A stretch of 64,000 nucleotides of DNA from Cinnamomum chago (Eukaryota > Streptophyta > Magnoliopsida > Laurales > Lauraceae): NCBI GenBank assembly GCA_038049695.1, contig CP142451.1:70138001-70202000 (forward strand), in the 5' to 3' direction. The position numbers and the translations under genes are program-made. Below are positions 1 through 10,732 of the stretch, one piece after another; the stretch's first letter is position 1, and the number at the start of each line of letters is the position of its first letter. A model generated the notes under the pieces. It ran no database searches. It was given only the letters and a program-made list of their open reading frames with translations, and was not told the origin of the DNA.

Positions 1-96
1 CAGCTTGTGTTTAGCCTGTGCCCAGCGAAAAGTCTACACCCAAGGTGGACTCAGAGTCGTGCATGAAAGGTTAAGGGGCCGTACTTTCATTAAGGT

Positions 97-215
97 CCTG
101 TTTGGATCCATGGAACTTGGTTTCCTTGTAGTAACGACACCTGTAACCTGTTTATGGAAAATAATGAAAGAGGTGGAGGCTTGCATGTACTTTGGGTTAT
201 CCAAACACAGGAACT
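97..215. repeat. possible short inverted-repeat (MITE-like) element
   Basis: The stretch opens with CCTGTTTGGAT and closes with ATCCAAACACAGG, which are near inverted complements, a form common for small plant TIR elements. No clean target duplication was seen. The long open frame through positions 5-469 has no recognisable domain and is taken as chance. The rest of 1-600 shows nothing assignable. Confidence 0.3.
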
Positions 216-599
216 GTAGCCGTAATTGTAATTTTGAGTCTCGAATTTTGGAAACTGCATACTCATGGAAAATTCTCTTCCAGGTCTTTCCACAAGGCTC
301 TTGTTCCCATGTAAGACACACACCCCTCTCCTCTGTTTTGTCGGGAATTGCTCATCCCATGGTAGAGACATTTGGGTGGCTTGCCAAAGGAAGGAGAGGA
401 GTGACAGGATTTTTAACTGTAAGAAATCCTCCCCGGAAGTACTGCTTGACCTGGTTCTGGCAAGGGTGAGCTGTTGGGCATTCTTATAGAAAGAGTTTAC
501 ATCGTTTGAGTTGGATCAAGTTTTTGCCTGTTGTGATGCTTGCATGAGTCGAGCTGACCAAAATCAAGAGCTTTGTGGCTTGTCTTCCTCCGCTTTCAA

Positions 600-1305
600 G
601 TTTAATCTTCTTTGTTTGGATATTAAAGCAAGTCTTTCCAAATTCAGACTAAAATTAGTTGCTGATTTCCTGGCTAATTGACTGATGGAGGTCAAGAAAT
701 GACTAATGTCTGTCATTGTGGATTCCCCAATGTGGATGTTGAAGCTAGAGGAAAGCTAGGTTTGACAGGTATAGGAGGCATTTTGAGAGATGAAAGTTCT
801 AAATCTCTTTACAAACATTTGGGCCCTGTTGGCATGTGGAGCCTAAGAAGCTGTGTTTTGGGCTATTGAAGAAGCGCTAGGGTGTTTTCTCTGTCCTTTT
901 CGGGTAAGTTGATTGTGGAAAGAAATTTATCAAATGCTGTTGCTATGGGTAATGACTAGCACGGTTATCCTTGGAGAACAAGTGTTTTGATTGAGGAGAT
1001 TGTTTGGCTAGCTAGGGCAGGGAAGTTAATGTTTCAATATCCCAACGTTGGCCGATGAAGGGGCTGACATATTGGGTAAAGAGAACGATAGAGAGAAGAT
1101 TTTCTTAGGGCTTTAGGATGATGATATTCTTTGATGGTTTCTTTATGTGGTGTTATGTTCTACTAGTATTTTTTTTTTCTTTTTTCATAAGGCAGTATAG
1201 TTCTTTATAGTTTTCCTTTTTCTGTTTTTCAGTATATTCTTTTATACCATTTGGCTGCCTTATCGCAGTTGTTCTTTGGATTCTAAATAAAACTTGTAGT
1301 TACTG

Positions 1306-1308
<3 letters not shown>
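600..1308 (+). pseudogene. L1-type LINE 3' end with decayed RNase H
   Basis: From about 733 the translation reads VDVEARGKLGLTGIGGILRD, which follows the plant non-LTR RNase H (RVT_3) opening, usually VDGS.RGNPGPAGIGGVLRD. Further on, in other frames, are an alternating VERNLSNAV segment (compare VESDSxxAV) and ADEGADILGKEN near 1050, matching the usual ADxLAKEG ending. The pieces lie in different frames with stops, so this is a dead remnant. The 3' part (1130-1308) is T-rich and ends with an AATAAA-like stretch, typical of plant L1 3' ends. The reverse transcriptase is absent (5' truncation). Confidence 0.65.

Positions 1309-1350
<42 letters not shown>
1309..1350. repeat. (AG)n microsatellite
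   Basis: This is an uninterrupted AG dinucleotide run of 21 units directly after the L1 remnant. Confidence 0.95.
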
Positions 1351-1353
<3 letters not shown>

Positions 1354-2523
1354 CATGGTCCCCCATGGGTCAACCAGCCAGTGGACCCAGCCCATCCATC
1401 TCGACCTATCATCTTGGGCCCGGCCCACATATTTTTATCATATTTAGAGTTTTTATTTATATTTTAAGTTGTTTCTATATTAGATGTTTTAATCCTGGCC
1501 ATCATGTGTTTGGATGGTCCAAATTAGTTCAAGCGTTATATTTTCTCGTATTTAAATGATGTAAAGCCTCCTTGGCTATTCCGTTGAATATAATGATGGA
1601 TGAAAATTTTCTGATTGCTTTTGGGTTTCCCAAGTTCTCTTTTGACTCGCCCGTGATGAGGAGTTTGGCATGAGGCCAAGAATTTTCAAGGGTTTCCGTG
1701 ACCTACCCCTCCATCTTCCATCTCCATCCTTGCTCATCTCACACCTCGATCTGTCATCCTCATCAGAGAGAGAGAGTTGCATAACTTGTTTTAATTTCAT
1801 CACTCATAGGTTTCTCTTTGTCTGAGGTGGTGTTGAGAACATATCAGGGGGTTTTCTGTAATTTTACCTGTCACAGGGACTGATTCGTAAAGAAAGGAAG
1901 TTATAGGGTTCTTTTAAATACTCAAAATACTTTATTTTTCTGTATAAATACAATAATATGCTGGTCGTCCAACCATAAGTCAGACCACCAGCAAGGACTT
2001 CCTCCCGTTTTCTCTCTTTCTGAACTTTTTCTTTCTTTTACCGGAATTTCTGGATTTTCTGTATTCTCACAGAAAATCTGAGATGAAGATATGATTTGCA
2101 AGTGGTGCCCCATAGAAATGAGATTTGCATGTTTTTTGGACTCTAAAAGGATATAGGCAACTGCTAGGTGCAGCAAAAGGATAAAACAATGTCTAGTTTT
2201 GAACATTTGTTCACACAGTGTGGGTAGGGTAAGAGTAACCAAGGACTACTGTCCAAGCCGAAGCTTAGGGATCCATAGATCTAAACAGTCTTGGTCTCAC
2301 ACCAAAGGCAAACCACTGAAAGAAAACTCAAACTCAGTGAGAGAAAATTTTATTAATCAATGCATACCAAACGAGGGGTTACAACCCTTTATATAGACTC
2401 ATTCCCTAATTCTATTTTGGAAATAATTTTAATTGAAATAAAACTCTAAACCAAAGAAGATAAGACTTTCTAATAAAATTAAATTTCTATCAGTAACATT
2501 TTAGCTAGTACTAAAAATAAACT
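1351..2523. other. unassigned non-coding DNA, partly LTR-like
   Basis: There is no supportable gene. The stretch 1360-1800 has the GGCCC-rich then AT-rich look of a plant LTR. The stretch 2250-2500 has a TATA-like motif (TTTATATAG near 2390) beside the sequence ACAACCC. No matching terminal repeat or target duplication was found, so neither is called an LTR. Confidence 0.4.
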
Positions 2524-3060
2524 CTTTTTTTTTTTATCGGTGACGGTAGAATTTCATTAAAGATAAAAGGGTCCAACTTAGGAAAGAGCATACAAAAAGA
2601 ACCACTCATAGGTGATCTGGTACAAGAGAAATATACCAACCACCCACTAATTACACTAAAGAAACGCTTATATTATTTGACCGATCAACCCCCTGTTTAG
2701 CTAGACAATCCGTCATTCCATTTGCAAATCTACTAACCTGCTGAAAAGAGACCTGCAAATCAGAAACTAGAAAACTGATTTCATTGAATAAGAATTGCAT
2801 TTTCCAAGGCCCTCTCAAAGATTTCACCTGAGATATGGCATTAGTTGTGTCACTTTCCACAGTAAGATTATGATAATGTAAAGTATGAATAATACGGAGA
2901 CTTTCCAAAGGCTAGAACTGCCGCTTCATTAGTCTTTGATCCCAACATGCTTAGAAAACATGTACATTACTTCCCCTTTGTGATTTCTTAGAACACTGCC
3001 AATGCCTGTCAACCCTAGTTTTCCCTTTGCTGATCCACATTGAGTTTTAGAACTCCAGAT
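2524..3060 (-). pseudogene. L1-type LINE 3' fragment with RNase H end
   Basis: On the minus strand, 2908-2651 encodes VESDTTNAISQV, then FNEISFLVSDLQVSF, and ends MTDCLAKQGVDRS. This is the C-terminal half of the plant LINE RNase H domain (VESD...NEI..L...ADxLAKxGV). The T-run at 2524-2535 is the poly(A) tail of a minus-strand insertion, and the next bases resemble the common L1 3' end (TTAATGAAATTC on the minus strand). The frame is open over the core, but the element is strongly 5'-truncated. Confidence 0.65.
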
Positions 3061-4086
3061 GGAGGAATGCACCGACTTACTTTCCATTTCTTCGATAGGG
3101 ATCCCATCTTCAAAAAGAAACTATTTTTGGCTGGAATGATCTAGATATTTTTCTCTTTATGGGCTTTAGTGCGATTGGCCCTATTGGGCTTGGCCGACCT
3201 GCAGATCATGGGTCTGGCCTGCATCAATTTGTTGATGGCATTAGCTAGTTCTCTAGAAGGCTTTTCATTGTGCCAAGAACTACAGGAAACTGAAATCTTT
3301 ACTTATATGCATATTAGTTGGCTCATGAGGTTTGTGTTTGTTACAGGCCTTTATCATTATATTAAAATGTAGGATACCTGGATTTTGGGGTTTTTTTTTT
3401 TTTTTTTTTCTGTCAATCATTGGGACTGTTCTAATGTTCCTAATAGTAATGGTATTATAGCATTGTAATAATACTGTTCTAGTGTTCAAGTGTACAGATT
3501 ATTTATCATACTGATAATGAAAGTTCTGCATTGTCTCGGCACTTGTTGTTCACTTCATCTATTAGAAGTATTTTCCTGAGGTAGAGGGATGTTTATCTTT
3601 AAATAACTTGAGCTTTCCATGATATCTTCAGCCCTAGCTTAAAAAATTTTCCAAGATAAAATGGCTATCTTGTTTTAAAGTAGTCATTTGCTTTAACCGC
3701 CATGCACTGCCTTAATAGACCTTGTTTGATGTACTTTGCCTTTGAATTGTGAATAAGAATTTTGTTGATCCTCTAGGAAAAGAACCCCATTTACAAATGG
3801 AACTATCTTATTTGTACACTTGTGTCCTACAATATTCAGAGGTGGAGAGCTGTCCCTGTTCTGAATTAGAACCGTGACTCCGTGAGGCATGGCTTTCTTA
3901 CCTACCATTTGATCTGAGTAAGATTCCTCTGTGTGATTCATTCATTGGCTGGTTCTTGGATCCCTCTTGGATGCTAGTGGATACTATGAAGGGAATTCAT
4001 GATCTAACAAGAGGTTTCTTTTTGTGCATTTTCCTAGAGGTGCCAATGAAGTCACTGGTTTGCTGTCTACATGATCACGAGAGCAC
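3061..4086. other. no gene recognised
   Basis: This is AT-rich DNA with a T-run at 3390-3409. No frame carries a known domain, and no terminal repeats were found. Confidence 0.5.
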
Positions 4087-4091
4087 GTTCC

Positions 4092-4386
4092 TGTAATAAT
4101 GTGTTATGAGATGAGAGAAGGAAGGAGACAGAGTTGGAGAGAAACGAATGCCTCAAATGGGAGGATCGTCCATCATTTTATAATCTCATTATACCCTTAA
4201 ATCAAGGGCTTTACATGCTAACAATATAAATCAAATCTCCTAGGCTATACAAGGAAGTATTATGAGACAAATTAGCATAATCAAAACAACTAGATTTGAT
4301 CCCACATATAGGACTATATACAAGCTGTATATGGCCTTAATGGGCTGGGCCTAAACCGTGTTTTACAGGGCCCATTATCTTCTACA
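4092..4386 (-). repeat. copia LTR (3' LTR of the minus-strand element)
   Basis: Its ends are TGTAATAATG and ATCTTCTACA in + orientation, and it matches 9309-9604 almost base for base. The polypurine tract abuts it at 4387-4400. Confidence 0.93.
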
Positions 4387-4398
4387 CCCCCCCTCAAA

Positions 4399-5910
4399 TT
4401 GATGTGGTAAGGCAGAAAACATCAATTTGCTAGTGAGATCATGATGACGCGTTTTGGAAAGAGCTTTTGTGAAGATATCCGCCAACTGGTTAACAGTAGA
4501 GGCATGAGGCAGAGTTATCTTCTTAGTAACAACATGCTGACGGATGAAGTGGCAATCAATCTCAATATGCTTCGTTGTTTCATGAAAGACCGGATTCTTT
4601 GCAATTTGGGTAGCATTGGTGTTGTCCCCATGAAGAGGTGTAGAGCTACCAACAGTGACACTGAATTCATAGAGAAGAGGGCGTAGCCATATGATTTTAG
4701 CACTCGCGGATGACATGGGCCGATTTTTTGCCTCAGCAGAAGATTTCGAAACGGTGGTTTGCTTCTTGTACTAAAATGAAATCAGAGATTCTCCAAGAAA
4801 CATACACCAGCCAGTGGCAGATCGCCGATAATCGGGGCAACCAGCCTAGTCAGCATCCGCATAAGCGGATAAGTGCAAAAAAGCGCCCAAAGAGTAGAAG
4901 TGACCATGATTAAGGGTGCCTTTGACATAGCGGAGTATGCGCAAGGCAGCAGCAAGGTGAGGTTTGTGAGGATTGCTCACAAATTGGCTAATCGTATGAA
5001 TGGCATGAGAGATATCCGATCGAGTCATAGTTAAGTAGAGCAAACTACCAACTATCCGTCGAAAAACAGAGGGATCATCCAGGGGAGGGCCATCATCCGT
5101 ATTGATCTTGCTGTTAAACTCCATAGGTATATCAAAAGTGTGAGCATCATTAAGTGTTGTCGAAGTGATCAAATCTGTAGCATATTTCCGCTGATGAACC
5201 CGAATGCCAGATTTGCTATGTAAGAATTCCAGCCCAAGAGAGTAGGTGAGAGGACCAAGATCCTTCATTCTGAAGTGGCGAGTGAGATGATGTTTGAGAT
5301 CCGTAACGCTGGCACTATCGTTGCCTCTGATAATCATATCATCAACATAGACTAAAAGGAAGGTGTAGCCCTTCATTGTCCATCGAAGAAATAGTGAGCT
5401 ATCCGAATGACTGACAAAATCCAGCTTGAAGAATTGCAGTCCGGAATTTATCAAACCAAGCGCTGGGTGCCTGCTTAAGTCCGTACAAAGATTTCCGCAA
5501 CTTACAAACATGCTTAGGAGGACAGGAATATCCTGGAGGAGACTTTAAGTAAACAGTATCGAGCAAATCCCCATGAAGAAATGTATTTTTGACATCCATT
5601 TGCCACAGAGGCCAGTTGCGGGCTGAGCGACACAGAGGAGTGTACGAATGGTGGTCATTTTAACCACTGGTGCAAATGTCTCCTTATAGTCGATTCCATA
5701 TTCTTGTTTATAACCATGCGCAACCAATCAGGCTTTGTAGCGATCAAGACTCCCATCGGAGTGAACTTTTATGGAGTAAATCCATTTACTGCCAATCACA
5801 GAGGCTCCTTCAGGAGCCGGTACCAAGTCCCATGTTTGATTAGCTTTGAGAGCGAGCAATTCCTCATTCATAGCATCTTGCTAGTAAGCAATCTTCGAGG
5901 CCAGTGAATA
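4399..5910 (-). pseudogene. copia reverse transcriptase and RNase H region
   Basis: The domain begins near 5895 (MNEELLALKANQTW). It passes [14 protein letters not shown], the conserved [12 protein letters not shown] and [15 protein letters not shown], then the catalytic YVDDMI (about 5345), and reaches the RNase H part ending TKHIEIDCHFIRQ and LADIFTKAL. Frames shift near 5590 and 5500, and again before the RNase H. A TGA at 5728-5730 replaces the arginine of the usual KARLVA, a CGA to TGA change. The product would be reverse transcriptase/RNase H if intact, but it is not translatable here. Confidence 0.9.
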
Positions 5911-6227
5911 TGAGGTGGGTATAGGAGCATTATCTGAAGATGAAAAAAGAACAGGAAAGCCATAGCGATTAGGGGCAATGGAAAGACGATTAGATTGTCG
6001 CAAAGAGATGATATTATCACAAGAAGCAGGGTTACTTGTAGGAGTAGTAGGCGGCACTGGGAGATGATCAGGAGAGGGAGGCACCATAGGAGGAACCATG
6101 TTACGCCGGACATAGACCTTGAGAGCAGGTGATGGAGAAGCAGACTCCGAGAATTGTGGCAAATAGGACACAACAATAGGATGATGATCTAAACGTAATG
6201 AAAAGAAAGGAATTTGTTCCAGGAAGA

Positions 6228-7573
6228 TCACATTACAAGAGATTCACATGCGTTTTTCAAACCGGTCATAACACAAGAACCCTTTGTGTTTAGAACTGTA
6301 GCCAAGAAAGATGCATTTGGCAGCCTGTGGGGATAGCTTAGTGCGTTCAGTTGGGGGAAGATGAGCAAAACACAAGCAACCAAACACATGTGAGAGTATG
6401 AAGGAGGATGTTCAAAGAGAACTCCATAAGGAGTAGTCTTGTCTAGAACAGTACTAGGAAGATGATTGATCAGATATACTGCAGTCTGTGCAACATCACA
6501 CCAAAATTCTAGAGGAACTATGGATGCAAGTAAAAGGGTGCGAACAATTTCAAGAATGTCTGTTTTTTCTTTCCGCAATTCCATGCTGCTGAGGAGTGTG
6601 CGGACAAGATTTTTGATGAAGAATTCCTTTATCAGAAAGGAAAGTAGAGAATTCATGAGACATGTATTCTCCACCAGAATCGGATCTAAGGATCTTGATA
6701 TCTTTTTTAAATTGGGTGTGGACCATGTTATAGAATCTTTGAAAAGTAGAAAACACTTCAGATTTTAAACGCATGAAATAAATCCAAGTATAACGGGAAT
6801 GATCATCAATAAATGTCACATAGTACTTGAATCCTACCCTACTCAAGGTAGGAGCAATGCCCCAAACATTAGTGTGAATGATGTCAAATGATTCCAATGC
6901 ATGATAAGTATGAACAGAAAATAGCAAAATATGACTCTTACTTAAACAACAAGCTTCACATTTTGATTGAGATAAAGAAGACATCATTTTATTATCAATT
7001 GTAGAGTCCAAACAACCAAGTTTAAACAAAGAAATTAAATAGGCATTGCTCACATGACCAAGACGTTTATGCCAAACCGTCCACAAGTTTTTGAAATTAT
7101 TAGAAGAAGAAGCAAAGAAGGAATGACGTCCAATGTCCAGCAAAAATAGGCGCCCATGTTTACTCCCCGTCGCGATCACCTTCCCAGTTTGTCACCCCTA
7201 TATGACATAACCAGAGGACGAAAAGTGAACAAGATAGCCCTCATCAATAAATTGTCCTACAAAAAGTAAATTGGCTGATAATTTTGGAACAAAGTAGACA
7301 TTGGAAAGGGTGATGGACTGGCCGGTGACACTAGATAAAGTAATGGTACCAACTCCAGAAATGAGTAGTTGATAACCATTAGCGGTGGTAATTTTTTCTT
7401 TTCCAAGGTAAGGGTGAGAATCTATAAAGATATGTTCTACAGATGTCATGATTTGAGGCTCCTGAATCTAAAAACCATGTGGAAGAGGTGATAGAAGAAA
7501 GAGATGCAGAAGAATGAAAGGCAGGAGATGCTATATGAGAATGAGGTTGATACTGACCACCAGAGAAGCCCAT
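6228..7573 (-). pseudogene. copia protease and integrase region
   Basis: The aspartic protease motif is FLDSGASNH near 7475. The GAG-pre-integrase follows with the zinc-binding pair WHKRLGH and CEACCLSKSH. The integrase core has DDHSRYTWIY (second acidic residue) and AERKNRH (catalytic Glu). At the first catalytic position the usual SDVWG reads TNVWG, so the Asp is replaced by Asn. The frame changes near 7450, 7200 and 6600. Confidence 0.88.
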
Positions 7574-7755
7574 AGACGCATATGCAGAGGTGACTGTGCT
7601 CTAGATTAGTTCTTGAATCTGAGCAAGAGTCATGGATATAGCCCCGGAGAAAGTGCTGCCTGTATCTGATACTGGGGCTTGATCCTGAAATGCGGATGGA
7701 ACATTCTGTCTTGGCATATTGGAGGGAGGCTTCTTAGGTTGTGTCTCATTCGGTC

Positions 7756-8640
7756 ACTGTAGGCTTTGACAGTCATCAATCACATGACCAGTCCGTTGGC
7801 AATATTTGTAAATCAATTTCTTGTGACAATTTTTGGCAATATGTCCGAAGCCTTTGCATTCATAACATGAGTCAGCTTTGGAGTCAGCAGAAGAGCCGAG
7901 TCAGCAGGAAGAGGCACAAGGAAGGCTTTGGGTGCTTTGGGTGCTTCTAGAATAGTGCGCTGTGAAGTGAGACGGAGTTCTTCGCGAAGGACTTCTTGGA
8001 AGCAAGTATCAAGATTAGCAGTATTCTCTCTATTCATGAGTGTAGACCGAATATATTCAAATTCAGGTCGTAGATTTATAAGAAACTGACTGATATGAGT
8101 TTCTTCTTGTAACTGGAGAGCCTCAGACAGAAATCTAGAAGGGACCGTTTGGATCAGCATGGAATCCCTTTCAGTCCACAAGGTGAGGAAACCATTAAAG
8201 TATTCCTGCAAAGTTTTATCCCCTTGACTATATTTGGCAATTTCACTATCCAGATAAAATTTCCGGGCTTTATTGGTTTGATGGTAGACTTTCTTTAGAT
8301 GAGCCCACATATCAGCTGCTGTGGTGTAGGCTTGAAGAGCCACGACAAGAGATGGATCAATAGAGTTAAGGATCCAAGTTGACTACTTTCACATTTTCTT
8401 TGGACTAGGTGGCGAGGCCTTTTGAGGCAGCAGTACTTGTAATATGAGGCTTCGTTATTGATCCATCAAGATAACCAAAAAGTCCCTGTCCTTCGACAAA
8501 GTTCTTTAAGTGGAAGGATCAGGACATACAGTTTTGCCCATTGAATTTAATCGGGATAACGTCATATTTGTCAATTGCAGAATGTAGTCGAGAAGAGACA
8601 GCAGAGAAGCAGAAACCAAAAATTTGCTATGAATGGTGAT
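7756..8640 (-). pseudogene. copia gag with zinc knuckle
   Basis: The UBN2-type gag domain includes PIKFNGQN, FVEGQGLFGYLDGSI, WAHLKKVYHQTNKARKFYL and FLINLRPEFEYIR. It is followed in another frame by a CCHC zinc knuckle, CYECKGFGHIAKNC (about 7870-7825). A TGA at 8519-8521 stands where family members have Trp, and further stops lie upstream of 8343. Confidence 0.88.
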
Positions 8641-9291
8641 TACAGCAGTAAAACAGCCCAAACAGTGCAGCCCCAACAGTGAAATAATAGTGCAGCCAAC
8701 AGTGCACTAACAGCAGCAACAACACTAAGCAGTACCTAATTAATCAGCCCTTAACAGTAACAAGCAGCACCAACAGCAGCAAAACAGGTTATCAAATAGC
8801 AGAAGAGAGTAGCAGACGGCCCAAACCAGTGCATTATTCCCCCAGACAGTGCCAGACAGCCCTGACAGTGCCAGACGAACTGGATTTTTGGACCAGGATC
8901 TGTTCGTGGGCCCCACAGGGTGATCAAATCACAGATCAGGTTTGAATATCTTAAAGAAGATCAAAGTTACTTTCTTCAGTCCAAGTATGATGAGATTTGG
9001 ATCAGATCCACAAATCTGGACGGTCTCGATGAAAACTATTTGACAAAACTTGATTAAAACCGACAGAGGAAGAAGTGGCTGGATCCTACCTCAAAGGTGA
9101 TGGAAAAATTCCAGAAAAATCCTTAAAAAGACCCTCAAGGATAGTCGATCACAACTGTGGTGGTAGCTTGGAGATACGAAGATGATCCGTGGTGGGCCAC
9201 TGTTGATCAGTGAGCACTTGAAGTACAAATAGAGAGGAGATCCACGCCAGGGAGGATTATTGGATCAATGAGAGAAGAGGATTGATCATAA

Positions 9292-9308
9292 CCTAAGCTC
9301 TGATAGCA
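9292..9308 (-). other. copia primer-binding site
   Basis: On the minus strand it reads TGCTATCAGAGCTTAGG directly after the 5' LTR. This is one base off the TGGTATCAGAGC site primed by initiator methionine tRNA. Confidence 0.85.
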
Positions 9309-9604
9309 TGTAATAATGTGTTATGAGATGAGAGAAGGAAGGAGACAGAGTTGGAGAGAGACGAATGCCTCAAATGGGAGGATCGTCCATCATTTTATAA
9401 TCTCATTATACCCTTAAATCAAGGGCTTTACATGCTAACAATATAAATCAAATCTCCTAGGCTATACAAGGAAGTATTATGAGACAAGTTAGCATAATCA
9501 AAACAACTAGATTTGATCCCACGTATGGGACTATATACAAGGCTGTATATGGCCTTAATGGGCTGGGCCTAAACCTTGCTTTACAGGGCCCATTATCTTC
9601 TACA
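9309..9604 (-). repeat. copia LTR (5' LTR of the minus-strand element)
   Basis: It starts TGTAATAATG and ends TTCTACA in + orientation, and pairs with 4092-4386. The target duplication GTTCC follows at 9605-9609. Confidence 0.93.
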
Positions 9605-9818
9605 GTTCCCTCCCTTCTAAAGGGATGTTGCTTAAGCTTCTCTCAGCATTTTTGCTCAAGTTTTGTTTATGATTTTTTGGTCAGTATGTTTTATCTGTTG
9701 TTGATGACCATTGTACCACCTTCTCTAGTGAACCTTTTTGGATCTAGCATTTGTAATTTTTACATTAAACATCTCGTATACTATGTGGATGGCCCAATAA
9801 AAGTTTTCTTCCTATGCA

Positions 9819-9959
9819 GGTTGATGGCTCACTTAGGATAAAGTGTAGGATGAAGAGGACATGAATGGAAGTAGTGAGGATAGAGGTTAAGAAGTGCAAC
9901 CCATCCGAGGATTTGGCTTATAATAGATAGGAATGGAGAAACAAAATTCATGTAGCCGA
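9819..9959 (+). pseudogene. RTE LINE 3' fragment (left part)
   Basis: It matches the 3' end of the RTE copy at 17110-17250: the GTTGATGGC, AAGAGGACATGGATG-like and GGAATGGAGAAAC blocks are in the same order. It breaks off after ATTCATGTAGCCGA and resumes at 10434. Confidence 0.75.
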
Positions 9960-10433
9960 ACAAGATACTGTGGAGATGTTTGTTCTCTTTAAATGAAATT
10001 GACACTAGTACCATTTAAAAGGAAAACAAAGAAGAAAAATGCATGATTGGGTATTATGGCTTCTAATAATTAGGTTTTAGAAAACTTACTGGCAAGAGGA
10101 GAGCTTGACCATTTTAATTTGTATTGCAATTGACGGTTGTTTATTTGGGTCCATGATATGCATTGTTTCCAGCATGTTTTGTAATTGTAACATAGTCTAA
10201 ATTTTCTGTTAAAATTATCAGATAGAAAGTATCTTAAGGTTGATTTTTCAAGAGAGAAAGAAAAGAGAAATTTATAAATTAAGGTTTGATACCGTCACTG
10301 TCTCTTCTTGCATTAGGCAATGTATATCATTCTTTAGGTCATACCATTCCCCACCCCCCCCCCCCCCCCCCAAAAAATAAAAATAAATCTTGCATTGGAA
10401 TATTTAGGAATGCTATGTGCTTGGGGATTTCAG
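9960..10433. mobile_element. 474-bp insertion inside the RTE tail
   Basis: The RTE tail is interrupted exactly between two copies of AATTCATGTAGCCGA (9945-9959 and 10434-10448). This looks like a 15-bp target duplication, a length typical of retroposition. The insert contains a C-run at 10353-10371 followed by A-rich DNA, but no recognised domain. Confidence 0.5.
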
Positions 10434-10492
10434 AATTCATGTAGCCGACCCCAACATAGTTGGGACAAGGCTTTGATGGTGATGATGGTGTG
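10434..10492 (+). pseudogene. RTE LINE 3' terminus with GAT-type tail
   Basis: It reads GTAGCCGACCCCAACATAG, then GGACAAGGCTTTGATGGTGA. This is the standard plant RTE 3' terminus ending in a degenerate GAT microsatellite. Confidence 0.8.
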
Positions 10493-10652
10493 CTTCGGGA
10501 TGAACATGCTTTATAAATTTTACTTTGGTTGAGAACGATTGGAAAATTGCTGAATTTCTTAGCTGTCTGTAATTTGATCTATTGTAGATTATTTGTCGTC
10601 TGTCCAAGTGTCAAAAGTATCGAACTAATGTGCTTCTGTTTGTGCAACACAG

Positions 10653-10732
10653 ATGTGAATAATTTAGAGGATGGTTCGGAAGGAAAAAAATCTAATAAAC
10701 GAAAAACCCAAATCTTTCCAAATTCACTTGAG
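10653..10732 (+). CDS. BADC1: BADC1-like, first exon seen
   Basis: The acceptor CAACACAG precedes it and the donor GAG/GTGAGT ends it. It encodes about 27 acidic then lysine-rich residues ending FPNSLE, the low-complexity region after the transit peptide. Its first codon is completed by one base from a missing upstream exon. The following intron is 10,350 bp. Confidence 0.72.

Larger units (their letters stand above)
4092..9604 (-). mobile_element. Ty1/copia retrotransposon, full-length but mutated
   Basis: It is 5,513 bp long with LTRs at both ends and a perfect 5-bp target duplication, GTTCC (4087-4091 and 9605-9609). Read on the minus strand, the LTR begins TGTAGAAGATAATGGGCC and ends TTATTACA. 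The primer-binding site (TGCTATCAGAGC) follows the 5' LTR, and a G-rich polypurine tract (TTTGAGGGGGGGG) precedes the 3' LTR. The gene order is gag, protease, integrase, reverse transcriptase, RNase H, which is the copia order. By eye the two LTRs differ at about six bases plus one indel in 295, so the insertion is fairly recent. All coding parts nevertheless carry stops and frameshifts, so it is non-autonomous now. Confidence 0.93.

Noticed and set aside
5..469. 154-codon + strand frame at the window start
   Set aside because: It has no recognisable domain, overlaps other open frames on the opposite strand, and crosses an inverted-repeat structure.
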